Part shown: in pieces, positions 1-10,852 of the stretch
Layout: every line of letters starts with the position of its first letter
Numbering within the stretch: position 1 is the stretch's first letter
Assembly: GCA_964036275.1 (NCBI GenBank)
Contig: OZ038433.1
Location: forward strand, 14,072,957-14,136,956
From: Litoditis marina
Lineage: Eukaryota > Nematoda > Chromadorea > Rhabditida > Rhabditidae
Direction: 5' to 3'
Length of the DNA stretch: 64,000 bases
Notes under the pieces: model-generated
Seen by the model: only the letters and a program-made list of their open reading frames with translations
What the model was told of the DNA's origin: nothing
Database searches by the model: none
Made by a program: the position numbers and the translations under genes

Positions 1-3000
1 AGACAGTATGATAACAAACCATCATAACTACTTCTGAACTACGTGAATGATATAGGAAACGTTGACAACTTTTGCAAAAGATAGCATAAATAGGTCATTC
101 GAATGTGTACTGTAGGGGTGCATGTGGGAATGACTTGGACTATACCTCCACTGCTGTTGTTCATGCTCAGTTTGTTCATGAGACTCGCCACCAAATCGAC
201 GGCCGTCTTTTCACGGTCCTTCACTTGTTCTACCAGGTTCTCACGCGCAGCCTCCAACTCTTTGACCTACAAATAATCAATAAAGTACTGAATTTAACAA
301 ATAATACAAAACTAGAGAACCAGTTTTTTTGTGCTAGTTGCTACAAATTTTTATACTCAAAAAAATCGACTTAAGAATAATCAATAAAGTACTAAACTGA
401 TAAAAATAGACCGAATACTTATGTTTTCGTAAAAGTTTTTGGGTGAACAACCATGCACAATGCACATTACACAGGAAATAGTGAATTTGTGCATTTGCAA
501 CAAATTTTTCCACATTCCAACAAATGTCGACGCTTTGACCCTGAATTGGTTGTAAAATGTGATTAGAAAATAAATGGTTACGGTGTATGACCAAACGTTT
601 GAAACAGATGAATACATACACCAGCAAGGTTGTCCGAAAAGTCAGAAAAGTTCGAAAAACGGACTACTTTTGAGCCAAAAAGAAGAAAATCGGTCTACCT
701 TTGATGAAAAATCATGAATTTTCACGTTTTCACATCGGAAAACGGATTACTTTTCGTCGCTTAGTCAGACCTTACTGATTTATGGATGAATAACATACCT
801 TGGAATCAGTACTGCCCTGTAGTTCACTGAACAGATCATTTGCCTGTGGCTGAACCCCAGCACCGCCCTCCTGCAAACACACATGATTAGGATGGGTATC
901 GATTGAATTGTCGAATAGTAATACTGCTAGGTCTAAAAAGTTACCAAGTCTTCGTTGTAGTTTGAACCCGCCCTACGCCATCAACTACAACTTCTGCGTG
1001 AAAAGCGACGGGATAAAACTACACTAGCAAATAGATATACTAGAAGTAAATTGAATAGTCACGAACTTAAGCATTCTAATGAGGCATCGTGCACTTTGTC
1101 ATTGCACGTTTCTGAGTTCTGCTGTGTTTAACATGTTTCGCGTGACTGTGCAATTGACTAACAGTATGAGGCAAGGCGAGATACACCGCAAAGACTTAGT
1201 TTGGCAAAGCTAACCTTATATTCGAAAACAATACCTTTTCTAACGGTTTGATAGCAAACTGTCGCATAACATTGAGTTACTCTAGGTGTATGGCACTCAA
1301 AACTATCTGACCATTACAGCAGATCGAAAGAAAAAGTGACCAATCGTTTTTTGAAACGCGATTGCAGCTGCGAATTTGCTACAAAAACTGTGAAAGGACA
1401 CATTTGAAGCTATTTTTGGAGATCAAAAACCAATGATGGAACGTTTGAGACCTAGTAGGAAGTTTACAGCTTACGACCGCTACTTTTTCCCACTTCCAAA
1501 CCAAAACTACATTCTCTCAGTAAACAACACAAACCTGATCTACTGAACTAACCAATAAATAAGCTGTCAACATGATCTACCAATCAATCGATAGCTCATT
1601 CAGCCTTTCCAAGCCGTGCAACATTAATCCTAACTTGACCCGAGCCCGATCATTCTATCGTATCAGTGGAAGCCGTCACTCTGATCTACCAATCAATAAA
1701 ATCAGTCCAAAAATCGATAATGACCTACCTCATTCAGCCTCTCCAAGCCGTGTAGCATATCGGTGAGACTGCTCATGTGCTCGGCGTTTCTGGCTGCCTC
1801 CAACTCTCGTTTCATTGCCAGCCGCTGCTCGCGCTCTTGCTGGGCTGTCAACAACGCTTCTTCCACCTGTAAACACATATTATTATAGAAAATAAATAAA
1901 CAATAACATATTTATATTCATTTTTCCACGTTTGACGTTCACAACACAACCACTGTTGTTACAGATAATATTGAAGAGTCGAAAAAGAACAGAATCAAGT
2001 TTTTATTTCCAGTAGAAAAACTGGCAACAGGTGACAGAAATCAATCTGAACCTCTCTCTTGCTTCATATTTTCTCTCTCTCCATGTCCTAATAATTTCCA
2101 GACCTCTCCGTTTCATTTTCAGATTCGAAAAATATAACTGAACCGAAAATTGCAGCAGATGCCAGAGTACAACTTATTGACCAACTGATTTCAACAAGGC
2201 GGTCACACATGCAACCAGGTTGCATGCAACCAAAATGCAACCAGGTTGCATGTGTAAAGACAGTGTGGTTGCTTTTGGTTGCTTTTCATATGCAACCAAA
2301 CACTCAATTTCTGGACATTTTCCAGTTTTTACTGCAATTTGGTTGCTTTTCGTTGCATTTGGAAAGCAGCCGAACTGTCTTTACACATGCAACCCGGTTG
2401 CATTTTGGCTGCATGCAACCCGGTTGCTTGTGTAATTGGCCTTTCAACAATCATGAACATAGTTCCTCATTTCGTCATCTCTTCATAAGATCATACACAT
2501 TTCTATCGCACTTTGGTTCAAAAGTAATATATTCCATGACCATAATCCACAAAATGTACCTGCCTATCGGCGACACTTTTCAGTGTACAACTATCTTGCA
2601 CAACCGCTTTTCAACCTATCATGCTCATGACTCGAAACCCATGAACTTTGGCCAATACCAAAGGGGACGAGGGGTAAAGGGGGCTGACAAAATAATTGAG
2701 GGTAAAAACATAATTATCAGTACTGAGATGACTACAATCACTAGCAGTACCATATAAACGGTTTTAGCAATGTGAGCCGCAGAACCAATCGCGCGCAGCG
2801 CGAAGCGCTGTGCGTGATTTGTCTTTGGTCAGGCTAATGCGCGCTTTCAATTTTTTAGTTTCCCCCTAAAAAGGCTAAAATATGCAAAACAAAACTTTTT
2901 ATTGTTTGTGAACCTGCAACAGCGTAATTGAAAGCTCTTGTCGAAATTTGAATACATGTCTCGTTCTACCAGATATATTTGACACACCCTCGTCCCCCTT

Positions 3001-6000
3001 ATAGTCGCCATTTTCCCCATTAAGACAGCAGAGGGTTCAATTGATTGACTGATGCGGGGCGAGCGGTCGTTGATTATTTGCCAGCGGTTGAGACAGTGTG
3101 TAGATCAATGATACGCAGACTGGCTGGCATCTCGCCAAATCCCGCCCCTTACAAAATCGATGGTACGGTGTCCACAACGGTCTGACAAAACCTATACCCC
3201 CCCCCCCCTTTGCTGATTCCCATCAACTTTGTATAGTTTGACTTTTTCATAACTTTGAATACACAATATTCGCACCTGTCGATCGGCGATACTTTTCAGT
3301 GTACAGCTCTCTTGTACGGCCGAGTTGAGCACATCGATCTCATCCAAGTATCGACTGCAGTCCATTTTGAGGGCCTCGTATTCTACTTGCGCGCCACGCA
3401 GATTCGCCACCTGCAACGAGACGGTTATTAATATAATGGAAACACCTCAAATGGAACTTAAATAAGGTATTTATAGGCTTCAACTCTACTGATTGTAACG
3501 ACCAACAAATGACACTAGACTACGGTACATAACACTTTTCGATGTGTACGGTATTTGATTCACATTTTCAACCGTTCGTATTCTACTTGCGCGCTACGAA
3601 GATTCGCCACCTGCAACGAGATAGTCAATGCCCGCTTGTAATTAGATTACATTGTATTTTTTGGGCGGTTTACACATGCAACCAGGTTGCATGCAACCAA
3701 AATGCAACCGGGTTGCATGTGTAAAGACAGTTTGGTTGCTTTCCAAATGCAACCGGGTTGCTTTTGGTTGCTTTTCAAATGCAACCAAACACTCAATTTC
3801 TAGACATTTTCCTGTTTTTACTGCAATTTGGTTGCTTTTGGTTGCATTCGGAAAGCAACCAAAAGCAACCCGGTTGCATATGGAAAGCAACCGAACTGTC
3901 TTTACACATGCAACCCGGTTGCATTTTGGTTGCATGCAACCCGGTTGCTTGTGTAATTGGCCTATTTTTTGTATATGTTCTGTATATGCAAATTGTAATT
4001 AGAATTGAATGAATTGAGTACGGTACATATGACTTTCGGATGTGCATGATTTGTAAAGGGTAATGTTAAACGAAAATACGAAATTACAGACAAGGTGTTT
4101 AGCGCCTAGAAGTCATTTTTTTCTGAAAGAATTGGGGTAAATAAACTCGATTACCTATCGTTTGTATTAGTGAACTTACAAATGAAACGAAAATAGTGTT
4201 TCCGAAACTATGACCCAAGTATGAAGGAAAAGCAAAGTCCATTCTCTCAATTCATGGTTAGAAGACGGTCAGTAGGCCTTTTTGTCCTGTTTTCCTTCTC
4301 TCAGAGAGGTTCAATTGATGATGACCCAACTCTCTAAGAAAAAACCCAAAAATCGTCTTGAATCAGGGTCGAAACGATTTTTGAGTACATCTTTTACTAA
4401 GCACATTCATATAACTATGACCCCACCTGCATACACCAGTAAACTTGTCCGAATAGTCAGAAAAATTCGAAAACGGACTATTTTTTTTACTGAAAATGAG
4501 AAAATGGGTATACTTTTTTATGGAAAAATCATAGTTTTTCACGTGTTCACATCTAAAACGGACTACTTTTTGTCGCCTAGTCAGACCTTACTGGCCTTTG
4601 CCCACCTGTTTCTGGAGTGTGATATTTTCCTCCTCCAGCTCCGTGTAGTCGGCCAACATTCGCTGCTCACGCTCCTTCACCTCCTGCAGAAAACCACCCA
4701 TTGAAACCATACGTAAAATACCCCCTCAATTTGATGTTGACTGATGCTCACTTTCGCCCGATTCTGATTGTGCCATGATCACTTTTTGGGGTAATGTTAC
4801 AGATTCTCGGTGAAAATGAAGAAAAATCGGGTTTTCCAATGCCATATTCTTACTTTTTGGGGATGCTCATGCTCACTTTTACCGACTCGATGTGAACCTT
4901 TTTTACGTATGAATTGAAACGCATCGAAAGTAACAATGTATCGTTCAAAAGTCATCTGGGAAGGCCAAAAAGTGTTCCTCAAACTGTGTCGTTCCTGACC
5001 CGATCCCGCTGTGAAAAAGTGACCCTGTCTTTTGTAGTCTGATCCCGCGACCAAACTACAACGAAGATTTGAGGCCAATTCCACAGGGAACCCGGTATCT
5101 CGTCAACCCTCTCAGTTGCCCATTAACCGTACACCGGGTTAACTCTTTTGTTAAAGAAGGACGATTATGTGGTCCAATCGCAACGGTTCAGTCCTTCAAA
5201 CCGCAATACATTATTCAATTGCAGTTTAAAGGACCGATGACAAGGGATTGTTCCACATAATCGTCCTACTTTAAATAAAGAATTCGCCAAGATTTCACTC
5301 TGCATACCTTCAACTCGGCCCTAAGTCTCCTTCTCTCCTCATCTAATTGTTGACCAGACTCGGCGGCCGTTGTGTGGGCCGATTGGACACGATCCAACTC
5401 ATTTCGGGAGAGCGCTAGTTCCTGGAAAAAGAAAAAAAAAGGTGAAGACCAATTCTGACAATTCGCAGTCGATCGGTCAGCCAATGTTAACTCAGTCAAT
5501 ATTAACCTAATAGATAGTATTTATTACTTTTAATTCATTTAAACATTCATGTATTAACTTTATCCTAGTTAACTTGATTTCATTTGACCTATGTATGTAT
5601 ATTAGATAGCGACCTCGACGAGAAAGTGTACAAGTTAGAGTGACGTCGACTGCTTAGTCGGCAAATTTCTTCCCGAACCGACTCTTCCCGAACCGAAATC
5701 GAACCGATTCTTCCCGAACCAGTTGGTTCGGTCAAAAAACCGACCCACTTGGGTACAAATTGACAGAAAACCGAACCAAACCCTAACAAACGTTACGTGG
5801 CCGACCAAATTCAGCATTTATCAGTTGAATCGGTTCGGTTCCATTTTAGCCTAAATTTGGTTCGGTTGTGAACGATTCACCTGGTTCGGCGAGAATCGGT
5901 TCGATTTTAGTTCGGGAAGAGTCGGTTCGGAAAGAAGGAAGTTCAGCGAAAGACTGAGCCCACTTAGAACAGACTGGAGAAAACACTAGTAACACAAGAG

Positions 6001-7634
6001 TTTCACGTAAAAGTTCACGTGAAACCTGACTACGTGACCAAATGAACGAACCTGCTCCGCCGTTTTCAAATCCGACTCCAATTTGCTGATCTTCGTCAAA
6101 AGTTCTTTTTCCTTCTGACTACTTTCCTGGAAAAAAGAATAGAAAATAAAGAAAAATCGAGAACCACCAAAATAACCAAACACTAGGAACGAAAATAACG
6201 AAAAACGAGCCCACAAGCATTAAATTTTCCTGCCCCTATCCCAGTAAAGCCTAACACTCGGTTCTATTACAAAAATTTGAAGCAGTGTTTCGAAGACATT
6301 TGGCGCATTCGAAGAGAAACTATGGGATTTCGCCCTTTATGCAGGTGTAAGTCAGTAAAATCTTATTGAATAACGTTTAATTGTGAAAAAAAATTAAAAA
6401 TATATTTTAAAAGAGTGCGAACCTCCAGCAGCGACTGCTCATTCTCGAGTTCGGTGCGAGTCGCCGCCTTGTGATGCGATCGAAACTCTTCCAGTAACTG
6501 CAAAAACAATCATATTCGTAACAAAAACTTCTGTTTAATCACCAAAATAGGCATAATTTACAAATATTTTGGAATATTCTGGAATGGAAATGTCTTCCTA
6601 GAAGACTCTTTTCCTCCAACTCCCAGCGCCTTTTTGACGCCAACAACACCTTCACACAACACACAGTGATACGGGAGAAAAATAAAGCTTGTATTGTATT
6701 GTATTGTATACAATGCTTGCAAATAGTCATGCGCAAAAAAATACGCATGTCATAGTCTAAACGTTTCCATAGACTGGCTGTACACGAAGTATTTCTACAT
6801 ATTAGTGTATAATTATTTGAAACAAAAATATTTGTTGTCATCAAGACTTTATGTTCGTATGTATAATATCACTACATAATTTTGGTTGATATTCCAGTCT
6901 CACTCGGAAAACAACCACCAAATTGTCCGGTTTTAGAGCAATTTTATCAGTTTTTTTCTCGTCGAAATTGCAAGTTCAGCTCTAAAAACCGTACATTTAC
7001 ATGAGAACCTATAGCCACAGTGGAATAGTTATTAAAAAGATAAAAAGTACAAAAAACAGAAGAGTACGGTACCTGATTGGCCTGCTCCACCTCGTGTTTG
7101 GCCGTGTCATACTGTAATTGCAGTTGATTCAGTCTCAGCTCTAGCTCCTGTTTCTGCTCCAGAAGAAGCATTCCATACTCGGCCGCCTGGAAAATTAAAA
7201 TAACAATAAATATCTGTAGAATGAGAACAAAACAAAACACAACAAATCTCAACACTTTCCGCTATATATTTGGCAGCTTATATAAAGACAACTGCATACT
7301 GTATACATCATTTGTCAAATATCAAAAAGAACCCCATATCAAAGCTGTTACGGATCAAAACAGCCACAAAGTAAACTGTAGAGATCCACGTAGAGATGGT
7401 GAAAATATGCCATGCTGTTCCCCCCCCCCCCCCCATTTGACCTACCTTTATCCTGTATTCTCCCCCCCCCCCCTCTCTTGCCCCTCATCCGCTTCACTAA
7501 CTTTAAGTATGATATTCATATTCATGTACAAATATTCCCATTTGACCTACCTTTATTTTGTCGGCGGTCGCTTCTTCCAACGCCGTGGCGAGTCGCGCCG
7601 CTTCCGTGCGAACGCGCGCCAAATCGTCGCCCAT
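1..7634 (-). CDS. bicd-1: Bicaudal D homologue (dynein cargo adaptor), 5' half; 3' end outside window
   Basis: Ten exons on the minus strand: 7551-7634, 7073-7186, 6423-6497, 6052-6126, 5308-5421, 4606-4683, 3276-3410, 1729-1866, 799-870 and 146-266. All internal junctions are phase 0, joining into about 335 residues; the last exon ends in phase 1 and the gene continues off the left edge. The conceptual protein is continuous coiled coil. Hallmarks include AAEYGMLLLEQKQELEL (residues 29-45, like the AAEYG-L-LE-K segment near the N-terminus of animal BICD) and ADYTELEEENITLQKQ in exon 6, close to the vertebrate QDYSELEEENISLQKQ. BICD proteins link dynein/dynactin to cargo. The Rab6/cargo-binding C-terminal coil would lie off-window. 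The start is the ATG two bases after a TTTGCAG acceptor with no upstream exon, fitting SL trans-splicing; an extra 5' exon cannot be fully excluded. Intron 7 region carries partial copies of exon 7 (see findings). Family is well supported; the symbol is by orthology. Confidence 0.88.
617..783. repeat. CACCAG-type TA MITE (family A), degenerate right end
   Basis: Palindromic unit of about 165 bp beginning TACACCAGCAAGGTTGTCCG and ending CAGACCTTACTG. It lies in the bicd-1 intron between exons 9 and 10. The last bases of the right terminal repeat have decayed. Confidence 0.8.
1035..1167 (+). repeat. TATACT-type MITE (family C)
   Basis: About 133 bp with ends TATACTAGAAGTAAATTGAA and CAATTGACTAACAGTATG. 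The core includes GCATCGTGCACTTTGTCATT and GTTTCTGAGTTCTGCTGTGT. Six copies occur in the window in both orientations. Confidence 0.8.
2198..2441. mobile_element. GGCC-ended 9-bp-TSD element, GGTTGCAACC subtype (family F1)
   Basis: Element starts GGCGGTCACACATGCAACC and ends GGTTGCTTGTGTAATTGGCC. It is flanked by an exact 9-bp direct repeat, TTTCAACAA, at 2189-2197 and 2442-2450. The interior is built from iterated GCAACC/GGTTGC palindromes. It sits in the bicd-1 intron between exons 7 and 8. Confidence 0.88.
2557..2607 (-). repeat. Partial copy of bicd-1 exon 7 (donor side)
   Basis: This stretch repeats, with scattered substitutions, the 3' part of exon 7 and its splice donor (compare 3274-3325; both include CTTTTCAGTGTACA). 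It has no acceptor, so it is unlikely to be spliced in. Confidence 0.75.
2655..3005. repeat. Element bounded by GGGGACGAGGG inverted repeats
   Basis: AAAGGGGACGAGGGGT near 2660 is answered by ACCCTCGTCCCCCTTATA near 2990. It contains a GCGCGCAGCGCGAAGCGCTG palindrome. It lies between exon 7 of bicd-1 and the partial copy of that exon. Confidence 0.5.
3575..3620 (-). repeat. Partial copy of bicd-1 exon 7 (acceptor side)
   Basis: Repeats the first ~40 bases of exon 7 and its GTTGCAG acceptor (compare 3378-3420), with two or three substitutions. There is no donor. It lies upstream of the true exon in the transcript. Confidence 0.8.
3664..3962. mobile_element. GGCC-ended 9-bp-TSD element, GGTTGCAACC subtype (family F1)
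   Basis: Element of 299 bp running from GGCGGTTTACACATGCAACC to TTGCTTGTGTAATTGGCC. Exact 9-bp direct repeat TATTTTTTG at 3655-3663 and 3963-3971. The interior consists of repeated GCAACCGGGTTGC and CCAAAAGCAACC blocks. Confidence 0.92.
4432..4594. repeat. CACCAG-type TA MITE (family A)
   Basis: Starts TACACCAGTAAACTTGTCCG. The right end stops at TTACTGG, 11 bases from the bicd-1 exon 6 donor, so almost the whole start of this intron is transposon. Confidence 0.78.
4731..4945 (+). repeat. TGCTCATGCTC repeat (family K)
   Basis: Diverged copy of the unit at 42171-42372. Both contain TGACTGATGCTCACTTT, CACTTTTTGGG and GTGCTCATGCTC-like blocks in the same order. Ends are not resolved. Confidence 0.5.
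5073..5288. mobile_element. GGCC-ended 9-bp-TSD element, GGTTAACC subtype (family F2), interrupted
   Basis: Starts GGCCAATTCCACAGGGAACC and ends AATAAAGAATTCGCC. Direct repeats AAGATTTGA (5064-5072) and AAGATTTCA (5289-5297) match at 8 of 9. A family B MITE is inserted inside it. Confidence 0.82.
5151..5274. repeat. AAGGACG-type TA MITE (family B), nested
   Basis: Near-perfect palindrome TTAAAGAAGGACGATTATG to CATAATCGTCCTACTTTAA, inserted into the family F2 element at 5073-5288. Confidence 0.85.
5663..5940. repeat. Large inverted repeat rich in CCGAACC/GGTTCGG
   Basis: Left arm CTTCCCGAACCGACTCTTCC at about 5668 is answered by the reverse complement, GTTCGGGAAGAGTCGGTTCGG, ending near 5930. 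The spacer also carries GGTTCGGT blocks. Only one copy in the window; it resembles the iterated-palindrome style of family F. Confidence 0.6.
7420..7473. repeat. Two long poly-C tracts
   Basis: C15 at 7420-7434 and C12 at 7462-7473, inside the first bicd-1 intron. Confidence 0.9.
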
Positions 7635-7635
7635 T

Positions 7636-7637
7636 CT
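7636..7637 (-). promoter_or_regulatory. Probable SL trans-splice acceptor of bicd-1
   Basis: On the minus strand TATTTGCAG is followed by A and then the ATG. No donor or exon with matching phase is evident upstream, so this acceptor supports the chosen start. Confidence 0.55.
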
Positions 7638-7877
7638 GCAAATAGAAAACTGAATTAAACTTTTTTCTTCCCAGAATTTCTGATTTTCATTCTGTAACGA
7701 AAAAGTATGGGAACAACAATGAAATCATGAGAGCACAAGCAGAATAAATCGGGAAACTGTGAAAATTTGAACGGATTTCTAACTGAGAACCAAGCTTTCC
7801 GGGTTCCGGCAAAGTCCACTTTTGAGAGAGATTCGCACGGTCTACATGTCGGTTTATACTATACATGTGTTAGTTAC

Positions 7878-8392
7878 GGCCAATTCCACAAAGAACCCAG
7901 TATCTTGTTAACCCGGTGAATTCTATATGTAGCCGGGTTTTTAGGTAACCTAACCCTTTTTTGGTAACATGGTAACCTATTTTTCAGGTTACCTCAGTAG
8001 GTAACCGGATGGTAACCTAAAATGAAAAACCGGTTACCTGTTTTTCTAACGCAAAATGTGGTTTTTATTTACTGGTAACCGAATTTTAGTTTCAGGTTAC
8101 TTTCAGGTTACCTACCAAGGTAACCTGAAAAAAAGGTTACCAAAAAAGGGTTAGGTTACCTGAAAACCCGGTTAGTTGTAGAATTGGCCTGTTAACCCTA
8201 CCAGGTAAGAGGTAACCATAACCGGGTTACCTGGCTAATCCTTTTGTTAACCACTTGTTAACCCTCTTTTACAATGTCTTTTGGGGCAAATTTAGGGTTA
8301 CCAAGTGGTTAACAAAAGGGTTAACCAGGTAACCCGGTTAATGGTTAACGGCTGGGGTTAACGAAATACCGGGTTAAATAAAAGAATTCGCC
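7878..8392. mobile_element. GGCC-ended 9-bp-TSD element, GGTTAACC subtype (family F2), host of a nested element
   Basis: Starts GGCCAATTCCACAAAGAACC and ends ATAAAAGAATTCGCC. Direct repeats GTTAGTTAC (7869-7877) and GTCAGTTAC (8393-8401) match at 8 of 9. Removing the inner element at 7915-8189 restores a unit like those at 13108-13308 and 41843-42050. Confidence 0.88.
7915..8189. mobile_element. 9-bp-TSD element, GGTTACC subtype (family F3), nested
   Basis: Runs from GGTGAATTCTATATGTAGCC to GTTGTAGAATTGGCC. Exact 9-bp direct repeat TGTTAACCC at 7906-7914 and 8190-8198, inside the F2 element. The interior repeats GGTAACC and GGTTACC. Confidence 0.92.
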
Positions 8393-9069
8393 GTCAGTTA
8401 CATCGTCGAATTATAGAGTTTCTTCCACTGAAATTGTCTTCTAATCTATCATTTAACATCTCAACTTTACAATCAAATTCTCTTTTTTTTCTGGTGATAA
8501 AACGCCGATAAATCAGATATTTGTGCAACAGCTACAACCTACACCAAAGAACAGTTGTCACACAAACCTTTACGAAAGACAATAAGTTAGTAGTAATTGT
8601 TTTCCCGAACTAAACCGAATTTTCCTTTACAGAAAAAACTAATAGAATAAATTAGACTGATTCAACTAGGATTTAGAATAAAACATGTTTTAGAACATCA
8701 CAACTCTTAGATAGTTCCTTTTATTCGATAACTTCTCCAAAATAATTTAGAAATTTGAATTTGTCTGAATCTTGTCAATCAATTCAATTAGCAAGCAATA
8801 CAATTAGTTAACGGGGGTCAAAGGTTAACATCATCATATAACTGTATACTTGGATTCCGTGAGGAAGAAAATTCTAGAAATTTAGCAATTAGTCATCGAT
8901 AGGCTAAAAATGAATATGAAACTAGGTGCGAGATGGAAATATGTCAGTTTGTGCTGCCTATATATTAATATTCGATTCATATTCATAGCGGAGCGGAAAG
9001 GGGCGAAAAATCAATAAATAGGAACGGGGGGGAGAGAGAGTGTATGTCTATGTCTCTCCCCGCAAGGCT

Positions 9070-9073
9070 GATC

Positions 9074-9155
<82 letters not shown>

Positions 9156-9222
9156 GGACAGAGAGAGAGAGAGAGGAGAGAGGGACAGAGAGAGAGAGAG
9201 ATGAGAGATGAGAGAGAGAGAT

Positions 9223-9269
<47 letters not shown>

Positions 9270-9329
9270 GGGGGAGAGAGAGAGGAGAGAAGGGGGAGAG
9301 AGAGAGAGAGGAGAGAGAGAAAGAGAGAG

Positions 9330-9388
<59 letters not shown>

Positions 9389-9535
9389 GAGAGAGATGAG
9401 AGAGAGAGAGAGAGAGAGGGGAGAGAGAGGAAGCGAGACAGAGAGAAATGAGAGAAGGGGGGGGGGGGGGGGGGGGGGAGAGAAGAGAGAGAAAAAGAGA
9501 AAGAGAGAGAGAGAGGAGGAGGAGAATGGAGAAAA
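9070..9535. repeat. GA microsatellite with internal G22 tract
   Basis: Imperfect (GA)n of about 450 bp, interrupted by GGAGAG and GATGAG units and by 22 consecutive G at 9457-9478. Long open frames here are repeat artefacts. Confidence 0.97.
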
Positions 9536-9689
9536 CAGTTTCGAGTTGAATTTCCACTGCCCTCGGAAAAAAAACAGATGAGACCAGATTACAGAATAGT
9601 TTGTAGTTTGATCTTTGACCACATGTCCTTTCGAGTCAAACTTGACAGTCATTATGTGTTCGCCGATCAAACTACAACTCCAAGTTGGG

Positions 9690-10013
9690 CTTTCCCTTCA
9701 ATGACGTCAATCTTATATCTAACCGGTTTTTGGTACCCGTTTTGAGGTTCCCTCTCAGGTAACCGGTAGGTAACCTGAAACAAAATTCCGGTTACCGTTC
9801 AAACTAACGGTAAAATCCACATTTTTGGTTACTGAGGTAACCTCAAAAAAGGTTATGTTACGAGAAAAAAGCGGTTAGACATACCAATTTTTTGGTTGAA
9901 TGAGAAGGGTAACCGGTTTTTATATTTAGGGTTACTTTTCGGTTACCCAAGTAACAAAGGTTAGAATACCAAAAAGCCGGTTACATATAGAACTTACATT
10001 TATTCAACGGGCC
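9690..10013. repeat. GGTTACC-rich element, diverged family F3
   Basis: Contains TAACCGGTTTTTGG, AGGTAACCGGTAGGTAACC and CCGGTTACATATAGAACTT, and ends CAACGGGCC. I could not find matching 9-bp flanks, so the ends are approximate. Confidence 0.6.
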
Positions 10014-10291
10014 TGCACTTTAGCTGCAGCTGAACCTATAATTCGCAATGAATGTTCGAGCATATTAAAGCAAACATCGCTGCCCTTTTGCAAATAAAAC
10101 ACACTAGCCAAAGGTCCCCCGAAAAACATTATATTGAATGTGTCTTTTAAAACTAACTTTTTGAACTGAAGGAAAAGTACACCTTTACAGAAATTGTTGT
10201 CAAAAAAATTTCAATCTAAAAGGTACAAAAAGATTTGATATCCCAGACGAAACCCATGAACCAGATTCTAAACATAATTAGTTACTATTAA

Positions 10292-10475
10292 AGGGGGACA
10301 GAAAGGAAAGTTAATATGAAAGAGCTTATCAAGAGAAGTCGATAAGTATAACTGTTAATTCAAACTAACGAACCTAATTTGCCTACGGTTCACTTGTTTT
10401 AGTCTGTTTTGGGGCGCGCAACCTTATATTTAGGTACCCCGGGGTACCTAAACTAGCTTTCCTTTCTAGCCGCCT
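10292..10475. mobile_element. TTAA-flanked MITE, piggyBac-like (family H)
   Basis: AGGGGGACAGAAAGGAAAG at the left is answered by CTTTCCTTTCTAGCCGCCT at the right. Both ends abut TTAA (10288-10291 and 10476-10479), the target of piggyBac-type transposases. It contains the palindrome GGTACCCCGGGGTACC. A second copy lies at 28425-28617. Confidence 0.78.
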
Positions 10476-10727
10476 TTAAACTTTAACAACTCAACCTCAG
10501 GGTTACTGTACTAACTAGGCAGTTTAAACGAATTCGACTATCAAAATTGCCATATTCTGATGAATTTAGAACAATTTGGTGGATTTCTGGGATAAGAGAT
10601 AGCGGTTGTCAACAAAAGCGGCTGACACCAAGTGCAAAACAAACAAACAACAACACTTTCTATCGCAAATAGTCAGCTCTTGGACTATAATATATCACCA
10701 GAAATTCCTTTCTCGGATATTTTCTCC

Positions 10728-10852
10728 TTAAAGAAGGACGATTATATGCTCCAAACTCGGCGCGTCAGTCCTTTAAACTGCAATTGAAAAATGTATTGCA
10801 GTTTAAAGGACCGATGTCACGGGATTGGTCCACATAATCGTCCTTCGTTAAA
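10728..10852. repeat. AAGGACG-type TA MITE (family B)
   Basis: TTAAAGAAGGACGATTATA ... CATAATCGTCCTTCGTTAA, an almost complete palindrome of about 125 bp. Confidence 0.85.

Noticed and set aside
2209..4047. Frames of up to 182 codons rich in QPGC and NATKC
   Set aside because: They translate the GGTTGCAACC repeats of family F1.
9011..9670. Long open frames over the GA repeat (up to 219 codons)
   Set aside because: A dinucleotide repeat is open in several frames on both strands; the sequence has no other coding sign.
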